From NCBI RefSeq assembly GCF_002266425.1, contig NZ_NPMN01000009.1, forward strand, positions 81,308-145,307: a stretch of DNA of 64,000 bases, written 5' to 3'. Positions 8,330-16,361 of the stretch are shown in pieces; the first letter of the stretch is position 1, and each line of letters begins with the position of its first letter. The notes beneath the pieces were generated by a model that was given only the letters and a program-made list of their open reading frames with translations, had not been told where the DNA came from and did not search any database. The translations under genes were made by a program, and so were the position numbers. Source of the stretch: Tissierella sp. P1 (GTDB taxonomy: Bacteria; Bacillota; Clostridia; Tissierellales; Tissierellaceae).

Positions 8330-8411
8330 AAAAACCGAGATTCATTTCTATCTTTGAAGTGGTGATGCATAATTACTTATAAGGGTAGAGGATGGGTCTC
8401 GGTTTTTATTT
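8330..8411 (+). terminator. Extended hairpin/terminator or structured RNA
   Basis: A perfect 11-bp stem AAAAACCGAGA (8330-8340) with TCTCGGTTTTT (8397-8407) encloses a second helix TCTATC/GGTAGA (8347-8352 with 8384-8389) and an inner AAGT/ACTT pair. A T-rich tail follows. It can end transcription of the upstream membrane-protein gene. The stacked internal helices are more than a simple terminator needs, so a small structured RNA is possible. Confidence 0.55.
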
Positions 8412-8482
8412 TGATTAAAAATTTAGTGATTAGGATAATCTATAATGACTTAAAGTTTTATAGATAAAAATAATATTTAATG

Positions 8483-8510
8483 TTTACAAATACCCTATAT
8501 GGTATATAAT
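8483..8510 (+). promoter_or_regulatory. Selenoprotein promoter with operator-like palindrome
   Basis: -35 TTTACA (8483-8488), a 16-bp spacer and -10 TATAAT (8505-8510). The palindrome ATACCCTATATGGTAT (8490-8505) fills the spacer. Its position and outer bases match those of the glutaredoxin promoter site, suggesting a common repressor. Confidence 0.7.
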
Positions 8511-8545
8511 ATATAAAGAAGAATATAAAGAAGGAGGATATAATA

Positions 8546-8842
8546 ATGATTATAGATTTAACACCTAAGGCTACAGAAGAATTAACAAAGATTGTTGAAA
8601 CTAAAAAGACCGAAAAACCTTTGAGAATTTATATTGCAGGTTATGGTTGAGGCGGTCCATCATTTGGATTAGCTCTGGATGAGCATAAAGAAGGAGATAT
8701 TGAAACTAAGATAGATAGATTTACATTTTTAGTAGAAGAAGGTTTGGAAGAAAGTTTTGGAAAATTTACAGTAGACTATAGTGACAATTGGATAAAAAGA
8801 GGATTTACAGTAATACCAGATAGAGCCGGTGGCGGATGCTAA
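8546..8842 (+). CDS. HesB/IscA-like selenoprotein (in-frame UGA = selenocysteine)
   Basis: Reading through TGA at 8648-8650 gives a continuous 98-aa protein of the HesB/IscA-like fold. The UGA is residue 35, in the motif GYG-U-GGPSFGLALDE, where relatives carry Cys. Downstream residues (FLVEEGLEESFGKFTVDYSD, then a terminal GGGC) keep the same frame and fit the family, so this is not a broken gene. A strong AAGGAGG precedes ATG 8546 and a terminator follows the TAA. Known families include HesB-like selenoproteins in anaerobes. Redox or iron-sulfur/selenium handling is inferred. Bases just after the UGA could form a small SECIS hairpin, but I could not settle the pairing. Expression needs selA/B/C elsewhere. 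Confidence 0.88.
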
Positions 8843-8848
8843 AATCAA

Positions 8849-8874
8849 AAAGATAGGGAGACCTATCTTTTTTA
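8849..8874 (+). terminator. Terminator after the selenoprotein gene
   Basis: AAAGATAGG and CCTATCTTT arms with a GAGA loop, then a T-run. Confidence 0.9.
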
Positions 8875-8911
8875 TTTAAGGAAATGAAGAAAATGTGATA
8901 TAATAAAAAAG

Positions 8912-9022
8912 ACAATGCACGATGCACAATGCACAATTAGGAAAGCGGCCACAGGTCGCAAAAAAAGACCCCATAGCCGGGACCTAATAATTGTGAATTG
9001 TGAATTGTAAATTGTGAATTGA
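8912..9022. repeat. Heptamer-arm palindromic repeat, R1 copy 3 (core inverted)
   Basis: The left arm has AATGCAC/GATGCAC units, the right arm has GTGAATT units. The core, read on the minus strand, has GGCTATGGGGTCTTTTTTT and the GCGACC...GGCCGC hairpin in the same order as copy 1. The core is therefore in the opposite orientation to copy 1. Confidence 0.85.
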
Positions 9023-9040
9023 TGAAAGGAAGGGTTGGTG

Positions 9041-9139
9041 ATGAAAATGGATTCGGGTCCTGTGCCCAGTAGTATTAAAAATAGAATTTTAAAAATAATA
9101 AATAGAGAACCATTTTTATCACAGAACATGGTTCTCTAA
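9041..9139 (+). CDS. Possible leader peptide of mgtE with overlapping hairpin
   Basis: A 32-codon reading frame with an AAGGAAGG site in front of ATG 9041, ending 14 bases before the mgtE start. The peptide begins MKMDSGPVPSS. Its last third overlaps a perfect 10-bp hairpin, TAGAGAACCA (9103-9112) with TGGTTCTCTA (9129-9138), placed just before the mgtE Shine-Dalgarno. Translation of the frame would open or close this hairpin, so translation-coupled control of the magnesium transporter is conceivable. No M-box riboswitch was seen. This is inference from layout only, and it could be chance. Confidence 0.4.
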   Translation: MKMDSGPVPSSIKNRILKIINREPFLSQNMVL

Positions 9140-9153
9140 ATTGGAGGGAGAAC

Positions 9154-10491
9154 ATGGATGAAAGAAGACTCTTAGAATTATTTGAGCAAAAAAAGTATAT
9201 AGAAATTAAAAGAGAATTATCAGAAATGAATGAGGTTGACGTAGCAGAGCTTTTAGACCCATTAGATGCACATATGACGCTATTAATATTTAGAATGTTA
9301 CCTAAGGATTTGGCAGTAGAAGTATTTGCCCATTTTTCTATGGAGCAACAATTAGGTATCATAAATTCTGTAACAGATAAAGAATTAGAGTATATTATGG
9401 ATGAACTTTTCTTTGATGATATGATTGACTTAATAGAAGAAATGCCGGCAAATATTGTAAAGAAGGTCCTAAAGTCTACTAAGGAAGATGAGAGAAAGCT
9501 AATAAATCAATTTTTAAGGTACCCCGCAGATTCTGCTGGAAGTATAATGACAATAGAGTACGTAGACTTAAGAAAAGGCATTACAGTAAAGGAAGCACTA
9601 GCTCATATAAAAGAAACTGGTCTAAACAAGGAAACTGTATATACTTGCTATGTAACTGATAGAAAGAGAACTTTAGAAGGATTTGTTTCCTTAAGAACTT
9701 TAGTTACATCTGATGAAAACTTGCTTATAGATGATATCATGGAAAATGAGGTAATTCGTGTAAATACTCACGATGATCAAGAAAGCGTAGCAAATGTGTT
9801 TAGAAAATATGGATTTTTGGCATTACCAGTGGTAGACAATGAAAATAGACTTACAGGAATTATTACAGTAGATGATATTATGGATATTATGGAACAAGAG
9901 GCTACAGAAGACTTCCAAAGGATGGCTGCTATGGCACCATCAGAGGAAGCATATTTAGATACAGGAGTATTGACTTTGGCAAAACATAGATTACCTTGGC
10001 TTCTTATACTAATGGTTTCGGCTACATTTACTGGAAGAATAATGGGAAAGTTTGAAAATGTATTAGCATCTGTAGTAGTGCTTAGTACATTTATTCCAAT
10101 GCTTATGGATACTGGAGGAAACTCAGGGAGTCAGTCTTCAACTTTGATAATAAGAGGATTAGCTACTGGTGAAATAACTACTCATGATTGGTGGAAAGTA
10201 CTATGGAAAGAGTTAAGGATTAGCTTTGTAGTTGGAGTGGCCCTTGCTGGTATCAATTTCATGAGACTTATATTATTAGAAAGGGTGGATATCCTTATAG
10301 CTATAACAGTTTCCATAACTATAGTAGTAACGGTCATGGCTTCAAAAATTGTAGGTGGTATTTTACCATTGATAGCTAAAAGGTTAAGAATGGATCCAGC
10401 TATAATGGCAGGCCCATTAATTACAACTATAGTAGATGCATTAGCTTTGATGGTATACTTTGGTATAGCTACAGTATTATTAGGACTGTAA
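9154..10491 (+). CDS. mgtE: Magnesium transporter MgtE
   Basis: A 445-aa Mg2+ channel. The N-terminal superhelical domain (residues 1-125) contains the family's repeated LL-DPLDAH/VAEVFAHF pattern. Two CBS domains follow (about 130-250, ending VDDIMDIMEQE). The membrane domain of five helices begins near RLPWLLILM and includes the signature PMLMDTGGNSGSQSS around 312-326. The acidic cytosolic face normally senses Mg2+ and gates the pore. ATG 9154 follows GGAGGGAG. It stands alone between a repeat and a strong terminator. Confidence 0.97.
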   Translation: MDERRLLELFEQKKYIEIKRELSEMNEVDVAELLDPLDAHMTLLIFRMLPKDLAVEVFAHFSMEQQLGIINSVTDKELEYIMDELFFDDMIDLIEEMPANIVKKVLKSTKEDERKLINQFLRYPADSAGSIMTIEYVDLRKGITVKEALAHIKETGLNKETVYTCYVTDRKRTLEGFVSLRTLVTSDENLLIDDIMENEVIRVNTHDDQESVANVFRKYGFLALPVVDNENRLTGIITVDDIMDIMEQEATEDFQRMAAMAPSEEAYLDTGVLTLAKHRLPWLLILMVSATFTGRIMGKFENVLASVVVLSTFIPMLMDTGGNSGSQSSTLIIRGLATGEITTHDWWKVLWKELRISFVVGVALAGINFMRLILLERVDILIAITVSITIVVTVMASKIVGGILPLIAKRLRMDPAIMAGPLITTIVDALALMVYFGIATVLLGL

Positions 10492-10545
10492 GGATTTATA
10501 ATTAACAATTCGCAATGAACAATTAAAAGAATAAGATAAAAATAG

Positions 10546-10578
10546 TAAGAGTCTAGGAAACTAGACTCTTATTATTTT
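10546..10578 (+). terminator. Terminator after mgtE
   Basis: TAAGAGTCTAG (10546-10556), GAAA loop, CTAGACTCTTA (10561-10571), then TTATTTTTT. Confidence 0.92.
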
Positions 10579-10621
10579 TTGAATATGGACAGGTTATTGA
10601 GAATAGGATAGTAATGAAATA

Positions 10622-10745
10622 AATTCACAATGCACAATGCACAATTTAAAGCGACCGCAGTCGCCAAAAAAGACTTAGAAGCCAGACCGAAATAATTGTG
10701 AATTGCGTAAGTGGCCTTTGGCTATGAACTGTGCATTGTGCATTG
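10622..10745. repeat. Heptamer-arm palindromic repeat, R1 copy 4
   Basis: The left arm has AATTCAC/AATGCAC units. The core has GCGACCgcaGTCGC and, on the minus strand, GGCTTCTAAGTCTTTTTT. The right arm of GTGAATT/GTGCATT units is interrupted by an extra 20-odd bases containing TGGCCTTTGGCTA. It reaches almost to the spmA start region. Confidence 0.85.
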
Positions 10746-10763
10746 AAGAAGGGTTGTGAGAGA

Positions 10764-11399
10764 ATGATCAATATTATTTGGGCAGCTCTAATTATTATAG
10801 GATTTGGAGTTGGGATTATAACAGGAGAATTAGATGCTGTAACAAATGCGGCAATAGAGAACGCTAAATCAGCTGTAGAACTGGCAATTGGGTTAATAGG
10901 TGTTATGTCGTTATGGTTAGGAATAATGAAAATAGCAGAGGATTCTGGACTTATAAGAGGAATATCAAGGATACTCAAGCCAGTTATGGTGATTTTATTT
11001 CCAGATGTGCCAGCTGAACATCCTGCAATGGGAGCTATGATAATGAATATTTCAGCTAATATACTAGGGTTAGGAAATGCTGCAACACCTTTTGGACTAA
11101 AAGCTATGGAAGAGTTACAGAATTTAAATAGGCATAAGGACACAGCAACTAATGCAATGGTTACTTTCCTTGCAATAAATACCTCATCGGTGACTCTGAT
11201 ACCTGCCTCAACCATTGCTATATTATCAGCAGCAGGATCAACTAATCCCACAGAAATAATAGGACCAACTATAATTGCTACTACTATATCTACTGCTGCA
11301 GCTATAATAGCAGCAAAGTTTTTACAGGGACTTCCTAGATATGAAATAAAAAGGGTTAATGGAAGACAGGGGAGGGATATCAGATGTTCCTTGAAATAA
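10764..11399 (+). CDS. spmA: Spore maturation protein A
   Basis: A 211-aa membrane protein with the nucleoside-recognition (Gate) fold and several hydrophobic segments starting at IIWAALIIIGFGVGI. The family motifs LWLGIMKIAEDSGLI and NMSANILGLGNAATPFG-type (here NISANILGLGNAATPFG) are present, as is LITASTIAIL-like sequence. With SpmB it contributes to spore-core dehydration and heat resistance in Bacillus and Clostridium. ATG 10764 is chosen from homologous N-termini. The in-frame ATG at 10731 is in the repeat arm. spmB overlaps its end by 16 bases. Confidence 0.94.
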   Translation: MINIIWAALIIIGFGVGIITGELDAVTNAAIENAKSAVELAIGLIGVMSLWLGIMKIAEDSGLIRGISRILKPVMVILFPDVPAEHPAMGAMIMNISANILGLGNAATPFGLKAMEELQNLNRHKDTATNAMVTFLAINTSSVTLIPASTIAILSAAGSTNPTEIIGPTIIATTISTAAAIIAAKFLQGLPRYEIKRVNGRQGRDIRCSLK

Positions 11400-11920
11400 T
11401 GCAACTTTTATCTAAGTTTGCAATTCCTTTTATGATAGTTGGCATTATATCCTATGGAATGAGTAAAAATGTTAAAGTTTATGAATCATTTGTAGAAGGA
11501 GCAAAGGATGGATTTTCTACGGCAATAAGAATAATACCTTCTTTCGTAGCCATGCTTGTAGCCATTGGAGTTTTTAGGGAATCAGGAGCTATGGATATTT
11601 TAATTAAATTAATAACACCTGTTATTGAAATCTTTAATATACCAGGAGAAGTAGTCCCCATGATATTAATGAGACCTTTATCAGGATCTGGTGCTCAAGG
11701 AATAATGAGTGAATTAGCTGGAAACTATGGACCAGAGTCTTTAATAGCTAGAACAGTGGCAGTAATGATGGGATCTAGTGAGACTACATTCTATGTGCTA
11801 GCAGTATATTTTGGGTCAGTATCTATAAAGAAGCAACGACATGCATTAGCAGCTGGATTAATAGCAGATTTGGCAGGAGTGATTTCAGCGATATACATAA
11901 CGAGGATGTTTTTCAATTAA
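11384..11920 (+). CDS. spmB: Spore maturation protein B
   Basis: A 178-aa Gate-fold membrane protein paralogous to SpmA. The signature GVFRESGAMDIL, the PLSGSGAQGIM segment and GSSETTFYVLAVYFG are characteristic of SpmB. It overlaps spmA, so the two are translationally coupled and probably act as a pair in the forespore membrane. The stop codon lies in the left arm of a heptamer repeat, and a terminator follows. Confidence 0.95.
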   Translation: MFLEIMQLLSKFAIPFMIVGIISYGMSKNVKVYESFVEGAKDGFSTAIRIIPSFVAMLVAIGVFRESGAMDILIKLITPVIEIFNIPGEVVPMILMRPLSGSGAQGIMSELAGNYGPESLIARTVAVMMGSSETTFYVLAVYFGSVSIKKQRHALAAGLIADLAGVISAIYITRMFFN

Positions 11921-12067
11921 CAATTATCAAAGAACAAATAACAATTAAAACCAAATAAAACCTGGATTTTTCGTTATAATAGAAAAATCTAGGTTTTATC
12001 TTTCAACATTTCTAATTGTTTTTAATGATTTTACATTGTTAATCGTTAATTGTTAACTGTCAATTGC
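11914..12067. repeat. Heptamer-repeat arms enclosing a bidirectional terminator
   Basis: The left arm (11914-11950) has AATTAAC/AAAGAAC-type units and the right arm (12036-12067) has GTTAATC, GTTAATT and GTTAACT units. Between them is a strong hairpin with arms AATAAAACCT-GATTTTT and AAAAATC-AGGTTTTAT (11955-11998). The arms match those around the four-helix-bundle gene at 33 kb. The interior differs from the R1 core and serves as terminator for spmB and the convergent chemoreceptor gene. Confidence 0.7.
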
Positions 12068-12082
12068 ATAAAAGCTTCCCTT

Positions 12083-13885
12083 TTATACAATGTATTTTTC
12101 CAAGTCTTTGCTAAATTCCATGCTGACTTTTTTAAACTCATGTATACTTTCGGTCATCTTTCTAATCTCTTCAGTATATGCTTGTACATTAGCAGATACT
12201 TCTTGAGATGAGGCAGAGTTTTCTTCGGCGATGGCTGCTAAGGATTCTATACCCTGAGATATATTATTTATATTATTAGTCTCGTTTGTAAGTTCATTTG
12301 TTAATTCAATAATTAAATCAGATACTTGTGATATGGAATTTACAGATGCTTGATTTTCTTCTGCAACTGAATTTAGTTTAACGTTTTCCCTTTCGAGTAT
12401 ATTAAACTGATCTGATATATCAAATACAAATCCATCTATATCTTTGATGAAGGATTCTAAATTATCATTGATAGTTTGAACCGCCTCTTTAGATCCCTCT
12501 GCAAGCTTTCTGATCTCTATTGCAACAACAGTAAATCCTCTTCCATACTCTCCGGCTCTGGATGCTTCTATACTGGCATTTAAAGCCAATAAATTGGTCT
12601 GCTCAGCAATTTTTTCAACGGTCTCAACAATATTGCGAACTTCAGTAGCCCTATTTTGTAAGTCTTGGCCCTTAGATTTTACTTTAGAGAACTGTAACAG
12701 TACATGGTTTAAGCTATCAGAGGTAGATTTTAAATCTTCAAAACCCATATTTATTTGTTCAACAGCTGACTCCAGTTCATCTTTACCTAGATTTTCTTTT
12801 CTAACAACATCATTTAAAGAAACAATTGAGTTGTTTAATTGATATGCTACTTGCTCAGTTTCTTCAGCTTGATTTATAGCTCCTCCTGCCACTTGTTCTA
12901 CTACATTTGATATTTCAGATGAAGTAAAGCTCATGTTACTAGAAATTTCGGCGAATTTATCGGCAAAAACATTTAGCTCATCGGTAGTACCCTTATATCC
13001 TACAAAGTCTGTTTTTAGAGATTCTTTTAAATCCTTCAACTTATTATTGATATCTTCAAAGAAATCATTAGTAGATATGTCTTCCACTATAGACAAGTCT
13101 TTATTCATGATTTCATCTAAAGAACTATAAATGGATTTAAGAGGTTTAAACAGTCCTTTACTAACTAAAAATGGAACAAGAGTAGAAAGAACTAAAATTC
13201 CAGGAAAGGCTATTGACGGAACTACAAATTTAGATAACAAAACTCCAGGAATACCTACTAATAGAAGGGAAGACAAGGCGATTTTTCCCTCCATATTCTT
13301 CATAAATCCAAAAGATAATGCTTTATTAAATCTAAATTTCTTTTGGTAATAAATCTCCTCAGGAAAAGTGATAGATATTTTTGTAAAATCCTCTGTTTTC
13401 TCTAAAGTTTCAATATTAATGTCCTCTTTAAAATATTTAGCAGCACCTTCTAACATACCGTGGAAATAAGGAAACATTCCTCTAGAAGAATTATAAGTCA
13501 TATGTGCAGTATATTTATCTATAGGTTTTATCCCTAAAATAGGAGGTTTTGCACCAGTTATTCTCTTAGTAACTACAACATGAATATCATACATTGCTTG
13601 AAGAAAAGAATATAAATTCTTGTATCTAAAGAATGCAGGATAAACCTTAGAATAAGTAATGACATTGTGATTACCCATGGTTCTCCATACCTCATCAGAG
13701 GTTTTTCCTAGTTTTTTAGCAATATAGTCAAGAATTCCTCTAGCCACTCTATCTTCAATATCTTCCGTAGGTGTAAAAATTTTATTTGGACTAATATTAA
13801 AATGATCTAATGCCTCGTTGGTTATATTTTCTCCATACAGTTTCCTACAAGTTTGTACCCATGCAGAAACAATAGTACCCTTCAA
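12083..13885 (-). CDS. H-NOX (haem) sensor fused to methyl-accepting chemotaxis protein
   Basis: A 600-aa receptor. Residues 1-185 are an H-NOX haem domain, with proximal His102, the haem-propionate motif Y131-x-S133-x-R135 and Pro115. The distal residues Trp9, Asn74 and Tyr140, which hydrogen-bond O2 in the Thermoanaerobacter Tar4 H-NOX, are all present at identical numbering. Two membrane helices follow (about 200-245), then a cytoplasmic MCP domain with the hairpin motif [20 protein letters not shown]. Oxygen or NO taxis is inferred. The start is TTG 13885 behind AAGGGGG. It restores the MKGTIV N-terminus seen in the family, unlike the more upstream in-frame TTG at 13909. No che genes adjoin it. 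Confidence 0.94.
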   Translation of the reverse strand: MKGTIVSAWVQTCRKLYGENITNEALDHFNISPNKIFTPTEDIEDRVARGILDYIAKKLGKTSDEVWRTMGNHNVITYSKVYPAFFRYKNLYSFLQAMYDIHVVVTKRITGAKPPILGIKPIDKYTAHMTYNSSRGMFPYFHGMLEGAAKYFKEDINIETLEKTEDFTKISITFPEEIYYQKKFRFNKALSFGFMKNMEGKIALSSLLLVGIPGVLLSKFVVPSIAFPGILVLSTLVPFLVSKGLFKPLKSIYSSLDEIMNKDLSIVEDISTNDFFEDINNKLKDLKESLKTDFVGYKGTTDELNVFADKFAEISSNMSFTSSEISNVVEQVAGGAINQAEETEQVAYQLNNSIVSLNDVVRKENLGKDELESAVEQINMGFEDLKSTSDSLNHVLLQFSKVKSKGQDLQNRATEVRNIVETVEKIAEQTNLLALNASIEASRAGEYGRGFTVVAIEIRKLAEGSKEAVQTINDNLESFIKDIDGFVFDISDQFNILERENVKLNSVAEENQASVNSISQVSDLIIELTNELTNETNNINNISQGIESLAAIAEENSASSQEVSANVQAYTEEIRKMTESIHEFKKVSMEFSKDLEKYIV

Positions 13886-13917
13886 AATTATTTCCCCCTT
13901 GTTATACAATTAACTGT

Positions 13918-13926
13918 ATTATATCA
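13918..13926 (-). promoter_or_regulatory. Probable extended -10 promoter of the H-NOX chemoreceptor
   Basis: On the minus strand TGATATAAT (extended -10) lies about 33 bases upstream of the TTG start. No good -35 is seen, which is tolerable with a TGN extension. Confidence 0.45.
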
Positions 13927-14062
13927 TAGTATTTGTCAAAAATCCCAATATTTTCAGTCATATAGCTTTTATAATATCTAATCTTATTCACCTTTCATAA
14001 AATCTATCAGGGAGCTTTACAGCGGAGATGATGAATATTTAAATATGTATTACTTTGTGTAA

Positions 14063-14185
14063 CAACATAGAAATATAATCAATGCAATAAAAGACAGAAA
14101 TCCAGAAAAGGCGGCTAATGCAATGATAGAGCATATAAAACTGACTGAAGAGGATATACTTAAACTAAATTCTGGAGAAAAATAA
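14063..14185 (+). pseudogene. Relic of a GntR-family regulator (FCD domain C-terminus)
   Basis: A 40-codon open stretch just after a stop encodes HRNIINAIKDRNPEKAANAM followed by IEHI, the typical last helices of an FCD ligand-binding domain in FadR-type GntR regulators. There is no start codon with a ribosome binding site, and the upstream bases are broken by stops in all frames. I read it as the remnant of a deleted regulator. The rest of the 13.9-14.2 kb gap shows nothing else recognisable. Confidence 0.6.
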
Positions 14186-14217
14186 AAAAATTAATAAAAA
14201 ATAATTGATAATTATAA

Positions 14218-14286
14218 TTGACAAAATAACTCAATAATAGTATAATAATTTATTTGTTTGACAAAATAGGAATTCTATGATATAAT
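14218..14286 (+). promoter_or_regulatory. Two tandem consensus sigma-A promoters of veg
   Basis: Promoter 1: TTGACA 14218-14223, a 17-bp spacer, TATAAT 14241-14246. Promoter 2: TTGACA 14258-14263, a 17-bp spacer, TATAAT 14281-14286. Both have perfect hexamers and spacing, 40 bp apart. The B. subtilis veg gene is also known for very strong promoters. A small AGTGT/ACACT hairpin lies in the leader. Confidence 0.93.
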
Positions 14287-14360
14287 GCATACATGAGTGT
14301 CCCAAACACTTCTTCTGCCTCGACTGCCGGGGAGCAATTAATGGAAGGTGGTTTGCTATA

Positions 14361-14627
14361 TTGGAAAAAGATATATTGATTAGGATTCGTAAGGACATCG
14401 AGAAATGTATTGACAAAACTGTAATACTAAGAGCAAATAAGGGTAGAAAAAAGACTATAGTTAGAGAAGGAATATTGGAAGCAGCATACCCTAATTTATT
14501 TGTTGTGAGGATTAATAACGAATATGATAGTAGTAGAAAAGTATCATATACCTACACAGACATATTGACGGGAACCGTAGAAGTAACTGTTTGCTCACAA
14601 ACCCAACCACAGGTAAAAATATCTTAA
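14361..14627 (+). CDS. veg: Veg family protein
   Basis: An 88-aa small cytoplasmic protein of the Veg family (DUF1021), with the N-terminal block IRKDIEKCIDKTVILRANKGR and the family-typical VREGILEAAYPNLFVV and SYTYTDILTGTVEV. In B. subtilis, Veg affects biofilm matrix genes and spore outgrowth. The biochemical role is not settled. The start is TTG 14361, about 9 bases after GGAAGGTGG. Two consensus promoters lie upstream and a strong terminator downstream, so it is a highly expressed single-gene unit. Confidence 0.94.
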   Translation: MEKDILIRIRKDIEKCIDKTVILRANKGRKKTIVREGILEAAYPNLFVVRINNEYDSSRKVSYTYTDILTGTVEVTVCSQTQPQVKIS

Positions 14628-14662
14628 AAAATAACTGTACATTGATTGTACAGTTATTTTTA
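14626..14662 (+). terminator. Terminator after veg
   Basis: AAAAATAACTGTACA and TGTACAGTTATTTTT around TTGAT. It is symmetrical and A/T flanked, so could work in both directions. Confidence 0.92.
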
Positions 14663-14741
14663 TGTCTTTATTCATTATTTAGCACATTTACGCATATATA
14701 TCTTCATAGGATAGTTATATGAAATAATTAGGGGGGATATT

Positions 14742-16289
14742 ATGTCGATTGAGTTAATAAAAGATGTCTTACGGATTGAAGAACTAAGAGGAAAAGAAGA
14801 CACCCAAGCCTTAGTAGAAACGGAAATTTACTTAAATCCATCAAAAGCAGATCTAGGGAAGGTACTTTGGACAGACGGTCTAGTAGAAATACTTAGTACT
14901 AAAGTAATAAGAGATAGGCTAGTAATATCAGGAGTAGTAAAATTTAAAGTAGTCTATAAATCACAAGAAGAGGAAAATAATATATATACAATAGATGCTA
15001 ACGCAGATTTTAGAGAGGAAATAGAAATATCAGGGATTACGGAAGATATGTCAGCAACTATAAAATCTAATATTGAATACATAGAGGAAGAGATATTAGA
15101 TGAGAGAAAATTATCTCTAAAGGCCCTAGTAAGTCTTGAAGGGAAAGTAGAGCAGGTCAATAATATAGAGATAATTAAGGATATAGGAGAAAAGCAAAAC
15201 CTACAGACATTAAAAGAAACCATTAAGTATAAGGAGATTTATGGTAGAGAAACATCCTATGCTATTGTAAAGGAAGCTTTTGAAATAGGGGAAGAAAAGC
15301 CAGCAATGGAAGAAATACTTAAGATGACTATACAGGCTTACGAGCAGGAAGCCACAGTGGTAGAAGATAGAATAATAGTTTCGGGTATGGTAAACGCTAG
15401 GATAGTTTATTATGGAGAAAATAGAATTGCCACAGTGGAAGAGGAAATACCTTTCAATCATTTTTTAGAAATGCCCGGAGCATTAGCTGGAGCTCAGGAA
15501 GAACTTATGATAGAAGTGGTGGAAGGAAGCTATGAGGTATTGGAGAATGATGAAGGAGAACTTAAAATATTAGACATAGAAGCAAAACTAAGAATATCAG
15601 GTCTAGCTTATTCAGAAAATGAAAAAAATCTAATAGTAGATGCATATTCAACTAAGGAAAAAATTAAAATAGGAATAGGAGAAATTAATTTAATTGAAAA
15701 CATAAAAAGCACAATTCACAGAGAAAATATATTGAAAGATTTGTCTGAGTATAGAATAAAGGAAATATATAATATATCAGGGCACCCAACTATTATAGAC
15801 AGCAGAATTATAGATGATGAGCTAGTAGTAGAAGGAATTCTTTCATTACATGGAATTTATCTGGACTCTGATACTGATGAAATCAATACTTTGAGAGAGG
15901 AGATTCCATATAAATATTATTTGCCTATGGAAGAAAAAGTTATAGATCCACTGATAGATATAAGTTTAGATTTAGAATCTATTAAATCAAATATGTCTAA
16001 AGATATATTTGTTATAGAAGGAGCTATAAAACATAAAATAAAAATCAATAGAAATAGATTATTATCTGTAATAAATTCATTGGAAGAAACAGGAGAGATA
16101 ATAGATAAGAAAAATCGTCCTAGCATAACAATTTATATAGTACAAAGAAATGATATATTATGGGATATAGCTAAAAGATATAATACAACAATAGAAGAAA
16201 TATTACAGGCGAATGAGAATTTAAGTCCAAACAATATACTGCCAGGAGAGAAAATAATCATTGAAAAAACAATAGATATATCTTTTTAA
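14742..16289 (+). CDS. SPOCS (DUF3794) and LysM domain spore-coat/cortex-associated protein
   Basis: A 515-aa protein with three repeated SPOCS/DUF3794-type beta domains (roughly residues 30-165, 185-310 and 330-450), each opening with patterns like ILSTKVI..RLVISGVVKFKVVY and IEEEIPFNHFLEMPGA. A C-terminal LysM domain (about 462-510) begins YIVQRNDILWDIAKRYNTT. SPOCS proteins (SpoVID and its clostridial relatives) act in spore envelope assembly, and LysM would anchor it to peptidoglycan. No signal peptide is present, consistent with a mother-cell cytosolic protein acting at the forespore surface. The start ATG 14742 follows AGGGGGG. Confidence 0.9.
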   Translation: MSIELIKDVLRIEELRGKEDTQALVETEIYLNPSKADLGKVLWTDGLVEILSTKVIRDRLVISGVVKFKVVYKSQEEENNIYTIDANADFREEIEISGITEDMSATIKSNIEYIEEEILDERKLSLKALVSLEGKVEQVNNIEIIKDIGEKQNLQTLKETIKYKEIYGRETSYAIVKEAFEIGEEKPAMEEILKMTIQAYEQEATVVEDRIIVSGMVNARIVYYGENRIATVEEEIPFNHFLEMPGALAGAQEELMIEVVEGSYEVLENDEGELKILDIEAKLRISGLAYSENEKNLIVDAYSTKEKIKIGIGEINLIENIKSTIHRENILKDLSEYRIKEIYNISGHPTIIDSRIIDDELVVEGILSLHGIYLDSDTDEINTLREEIPYKYYLPMEEKVIDPLIDISLDLESIKSNMSKDIFVIEGAIKHKIKINRNRLLSVINSLEETGEIIDKKNRPSITIYIVQRNDILWDIAKRYNTTIEEILQANENLSPNNILPGEKIIIEKTIDISF

Positions 16290-16361
16290 ATTTGCATCTT
16301 TATAGTATCGTAGGAACTATGATATAATGGAAAGGTAAATTTTCACAAGGGAGAAGTTTAA

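Noticed and set aside
9020..9153. M-box magnesium riboswitch before mgtE
   Set aside because: No match to the conserved M-box core could be found in the 130 bases available.
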